NCBI GenBank assembly: GCA_037962975.1
Contig: CM075675.1
Location: 31,312,501 to 31,376,500 of the forward strand
Direction of reading: 5' to 3'
Length of the DNA: 64,000 nucleotides
Source: Clitoria ternatea
Taxonomy: Eukaryota > Streptophyta > Magnoliopsida > Fabales > Fabaceae
Within the stretch, counting starts at the first letter, position 1, and each line of letters opens with the position of its first letter. Position numbers and translations under genes: made by a program. This document shows positions 60,232 through 64,000 of the stretch, piece after piece. The notes under the pieces were generated by a model. The model was not told the origin of the DNA and did not search any database. It saw only the letters and a list, made by a program, of their open reading frames with translations.

Positions 60232-62509
60232 TGTGTCGCAACCTGGATCACAGCGGGAGGCCGACCGTAAAAAGAAAATAAAGTTTCCCGAGTTCCCTCC
60301 GGAAACCGTGGAGTCGCCACTAATGTTTTTAAGGTAAAACTTCAGAAAAAACCTAACGTGAAGGTACTAGTCCTAAATTAAGATTTTAAGTTCGGGAGTC
60401 TAATTACAGGTGGGGAAGGTATTAGCACCCCACACTGTCCGTTTTAAACGGTTACCCTAAATCGTTTAAGTTTGAATAATCCTACTAATTTATAATTTAA
60501 ACCTCTTAGAGATGCCTCATGGATTTGTTGTTGATTTAATAATTTTTAAAATTATAAACTTTACGATTAACAGGACGTCTTGTCCAAATTAATCGAGTTA
60601 TCGTTAAAAGCATAATGATTTTATTTTTACTAGTAAAAGGGATATATATTTTTTAAAATTTAGGCCCGACAGGAATAATTGTTCCCGCTCCTACGTATTC
60701 CCCAAGCGTTAGGGGAAATCAGGGTTACGTAGTTCTTTGTGTTATTTTAGAAAATTCGAAGTAGATTGAAAAACGTCGAGATTTAAAAAATATTAATCAA
60801 TAGGACGTCTCGTCCAAATTGATTTCAAGTGGTGTATTATTTTTAGGAAAAAAAACCTTAGGTTTTATTGATTTTTTATTATATTTTTAGAAAGAACCTT
60901 AAAATTAATTTAAGAATGAAAAGCTTGGCTAGGGACCTAGATTAATAGGACGTCTCGTCCAAAGAATCTATAGAGATATTTGATTTGTTAAAAAATATTT
61001 CTTATGGTCTGAAATTAATTCTGAGACAATTAAAGACTTATTTTTATTTGAAAACTTAGGCCAACAGGGCGTCTCGTCCAAATTGGTCCCTAACGTGAAT
61101 ATATTAATTTTTGTTACCTATTAGTATTACTAACAATACTTTATACTCTAGTAATTAAGTATAGGTTAACGGGACGTCTTGTCTAGACCAATCCTAGCAT
61201 AAAGATTTTAATTTTAGGCACATACCAATATTAATTTTATTTCTCTATTTTACAAATAAAATACTCTAAACTTAGTAAGTAACAAACATTAACAGGTACT
61301 ATATCATACTAATTATTAGAATATTTCTAAAGGGGAAAAGATTTTATAATTTAATTCTCTAAGAGGCTAGGATTACATATAATCACAACAAACAAATTGA
61401 AAAGGAAATATACCTTACTGATTTTTTCCTTTGTAATGAATTTTATGTCAAAGCTTCAACCGTTTTCTTCCTTATTTGCTTTAATGACGTGAGTGCTTGG
61501 GATTTCTTTTTTTCTTGCGTGAAATCTTCCTTTAGATCAGAGAATTCTCCTTTCAATCGTAAATGTACTTCCTCTTTCACGCAACTGCACGTGAATTGGC
61601 TGTATTTGCCAATTGAATTTTTTTTGTTGCCTCACGTGGATAGTATAATGAGCTTCCAATGTCTCCAAAATCTCTCCCTGATGGCTTGCGTGAATCTTTT
61701 TCTTTTTTCGAATTGTATGAATTTCCTATCCAATTTCCCCCCTCTGTAGTGTGTATCCCCTTATATATATATATATGTATTCCATTTTTAATGCCTAATA
61801 TCTTGCCCCCCTGATTCACGTTTCTATCTTTTATATATTTTATAATTCCTTTATCTCTTTAGTGAACTCTAATATATACTGTTATATCAAAACTGATTTT
61901 GTTTCTTTTTTTTATGTATATGTATATCTCTTAAAGGAAATTGATAACAATGTATATGCTTTAAAAGAAAAAAGAAAATATCAGTGTCGTCCCTTTTTTA
62001 TATAATAATATATCTATGCATGGCAGTTTTTTATTTGTATTATTATATAGTACAGGATATGTATATATAATTATATAATTTGATAAGTTGTTTTTGATAT
62101 ATATATCTTTAAAACTTTATCTCCTTTTAAGAATCCAAAAACTAATTTCAAAAGCTTTATCTCATTTTTATAATATATTTATTTAAAAACTTTATCTCGT
62201 CCTATTCAAAAACTCTATCTCATTATTTTCAACAAATTCTCTATCATTTTTTCTCTAATCTCTTAAAGATCTGATCCTTTATAAAATTTAAACTTTAAAC
62301 TTCCTTTTTAAAATCTCTCTAAGATTAAAAATTCAAAATTCAAATTTTATGGTTTTGATAAGAATTTAAAAATTACAAAAATCAAAGCCTGGATTTAAAA
62401 TTCAAACAAGCCCACAGGTTCACTTTTTCTTAAAAAATAAATTATTTTTTTATTTTTTTTATTTTTTTTGAAAATTTTAAATGGACCCAGACAAAATTGG
62501 GTAGCAACA
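60232..62509 (+). repeat. Long 5' LTR of a second gypsy-type element
   Basis: It starts TGTCGCAACCTGG and ends GGTAGCAACA (TG...CA), about 2.3 kb. The start region (GAGTCGCCACTAATG, GGGGAAGGTATTAGCACCCC) is a pattern recalled from Tat/Ogre-like plant gypsy LTRs. It contains five copies of a GGACG-TCT-CGTCC motif. Only the 5' LTR and the start of the internal region fall in the window, so the assignment rests on the ends and layout. Confidence 0.55.
60565..61195. repeat. Five spaced copies of a GGACGTCTCGTCC-type palindrome
   Basis: Copies occur near 60571, 60803, 60947, 61067 and 61170, each close to the form GGACGTCTYGTCCAAA (GGACG and CGTCC arms around TCT). They are 100-230 bases apart within the LTR. 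Sequence between copies is unrelated. Confidence 0.75.
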
Positions 62510-62518
62510 GCTTGCCCC

Positions 62519-62563
62519 TCTTTACTTTTCCCTTACTGTGTTACAGTAAGGGATAAGTAAAGA
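62519..62563. repeat. Near-perfect hairpin just inside the LTR
   Basis: Two 21-base arms (62519-62539 and 62543-62563) are reverse complements with one mismatch and a 3-base loop GTT. The core is CCCTTACTGT-GTT-ACAGTAAGGG. It begins ten bases after the LTR end. Confidence 0.85.
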
Positions 62564-62628
62564 CTGAGCGGAACAATTTTGTCCAGGGCACTAGTTTTAA
62601 AGAATGTCGTGTTTGACGACGAAGAAAT

Positions 62629-64000
62629 TAAAATGGTGCCTCACTCGGCGACTGAAAATTTAAATGATGCCATGCTCGGCGACTGGAAATTAAAAGAGTG
62701 CCCCGCTCGGCGACTGTAAGTTTAAAAGATACCATGTTCGGCTCTAGGAAAATAAAATGATGCCCCGCTCGGCAATTGAAATGGTGCCCCGCTTGGCAAT
62801 TGAAAAGTAAAATGGTGCCCCGTTCGGCGACTGAAAATTTAAATGATGCCATGCTCGGCGACTAGAAATTAAAAGAGTGCCCCGCTCGGCGACTGTAAGT
62901 TTAAAAGATGCCATGTTCGGCTTTAGGAAAATAAAATGAAGCCCCGCTCAGCAATTGAAATGGTGCCCCGCTTGGCAACTGAAAAGTAAAATGGTGCCCC
63001 ACTCGGCGACTGAAAATTTAAATGATGCCATGTTTGGCGATTGGAAAGTAAAATGGTGCCCCGCTCGACAATTAAAATGGTGCCCCTCTTGGCAACTGAA
63101 AAGTAAGATGGTGCTTTATTCGGCTACTGGAAAGTAAAATTGTGCCTCATTCGGCGATTGGAAAGCAAAATGATGCCCCGCTCGGCAATTAAAATGGTGC
63201 CCCGCTTGGCAACTGAAAAGTAAAATGGTGCCATGTTTGGCGAAAGGAAATTAAAATGGTGCCCCGCTCGGCTACTGGAAATTAAAAGAGTGTCCCGCTC
63301 GGCGACTGGAAGTTTAAAAGATGCCATGTTCGGCTCTAGGAAAATAAAATGATGCCCCGCTCGGCAATTGAAATGGTGCCCCGCTCGGCGACTGAAAAGT
63401 AAAATGATGCCATGTTTGGCGACAGGAAAGTAAAATGGTGCCCCGCTCGGCTACTGGAAAGTAAAATTGTACCTCGTTTGGCGATTGAAAAGTAAAATGA
63501 TGCCCCGCTCGGCAATTAAAATGGTGCCCTGCTTGGCAATTGAAAAGTAAAATGGTGCCATGTTTGCCGAAAGGAAAGTAAAATAGTTCCCCGCTCGGCT
63601 ACTAGAAATTAAAAGAGTGCCCCACTTAGCGACTGGAAGTTTAAAAGATGCCATGTTCGGCTCTAGGAAAATAAAATGATGCCCCGCTCGGCAATTGAAA
63701 TGATGCCCCGCTCGGCGACTGAAAAGTAAAATGATGCCATGTTTGGCGACAGGAAAGTAAAATGGTGCCCCGCTCGGCTACTGGAAAGTAAAATTGTGCC
63801 TCATTCGGCGATTGGAAAGTAAAATGATGCCCCGCTCGGCAATTAAAATGGTGCCCTGCTTGGCAATTGAAAAGTAAAATGGTACCCCGTTCGGCTACTG
63901 GAAAGTAAAATTGTGCCTCGTTCGGCGATTGGAAAGTAAAATGATGCCCCGCTCAACAATTAAAATGGTGCCCTGCTTGGCAATTGAAAAGTAAAATGGT
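62629..64000 (+). repeat. Higher-order tandem array of about 30-bp units (continues past window)
   Basis: About 45 units follow the pattern AAAATGGTGCCCCGCTCGGC followed by GACTG or AATTG. Variants alternate: CCCCGCTCGGC, CCATGTTCGGC and CTCATTCGGC. A first block repeats every 179 bases (six units: 62662 to 62841). Later blocks repeat at about 413 and 327 bases, as judged from the AAGATGCCATGTTCGG marker variant at 62911, 63324 and 63651. Open frames across it reflect the repeat and are not genes. The position, just inside a long LTR, makes it part of the element's untranslated region. Confidence 0.9.

Noticed and set aside
62629..64000. Regular about 30-bp repeats resembling a CRISPR array
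   Set aside because: Units are contiguous with no unique spacers, variants form higher-order repeats, and the context is a plant retroelement.

Overview
The window is nuclear DNA from a flowering plant. It is AT-rich, its genes are split by GT-AG introns, and most of its length is LTR retrotransposon, LINE and DNA-transposon debris. The aldehyde dehydrogenase, arabinogalactan-peptide and small unknown-protein genes are all of plant type. The repeat style, including long Ty3/gypsy LTRs and repeated TAATCGATTA palindromes, suggests a papilionoid legume such as a Glycine relative. That species guess is an inference and could not be tested here.

The backbone is a small cluster of cytosolic class-2 aldehyde dehydrogenase genes (ALDH2C4/REF1-like). 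Gene A (583-1840, minus) shows only exons 1-2; the rest lies off the left edge. Gene B (9655-18931, minus) has nine exons and reads through as 499 aa. Gene C (48203-52391, plus) has the same nine-exon structure and 503 aa. A and B point the same way, and C is inverted about 29 kb away, so B and C are divergent. Exons 2-9 have identical lengths and intron phases in B and C, and exon 2 of A has the same length, so the three are paralogues. Members of this family oxidise coniferaldehyde and sinapaldehyde to ferulate and sinapate. Two small genes lie to the right: a 114-aa plant protein of unknown function (53065-53409, minus) and a two-exon arabinogalactan peptide (56252-56687, minus).

The rest is mobile DNA. 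From 2.9 to 6.4 kb there are decayed Ty1/copia integrase pieces around a gypsy-type LTR. From 6.4 to 8.5 kb there is unclassified repeat with a 33-bp minisatellite, followed by an internally deleted LINE (8.66-9.33 kb). Between genes B and C lie two hAT-type elements, a PIF/Harbinger-type element, a G-rich tract, a LINE 3' end, a structurally complete but heavily mutated Ty1/copia element (28117-34683, minus, with LTRs, PBS, PPT and TTATC target duplication), a Tourist-like MITE and two long gypsy LTRs. The right end holds another gypsy LTR fragment (58.7-60.2 kb), interrupted by a second long-LTR element (LTR 60232-62509). Just inside that element is a near-perfect hairpin and then a higher-order tandem array of about 30-bp units (62.6 kb to the window end).

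No CRISPR array, rRNA, convincing tRNA gene or bacterial-type operon was found. Nothing here is clearly a new biological system. The most unusual structures are the LTR with five spaced GGACG-TCT-CGTCC palindromes, its adjoining hairpin and satellite-like array, and the residue differences around the active site of gene C.
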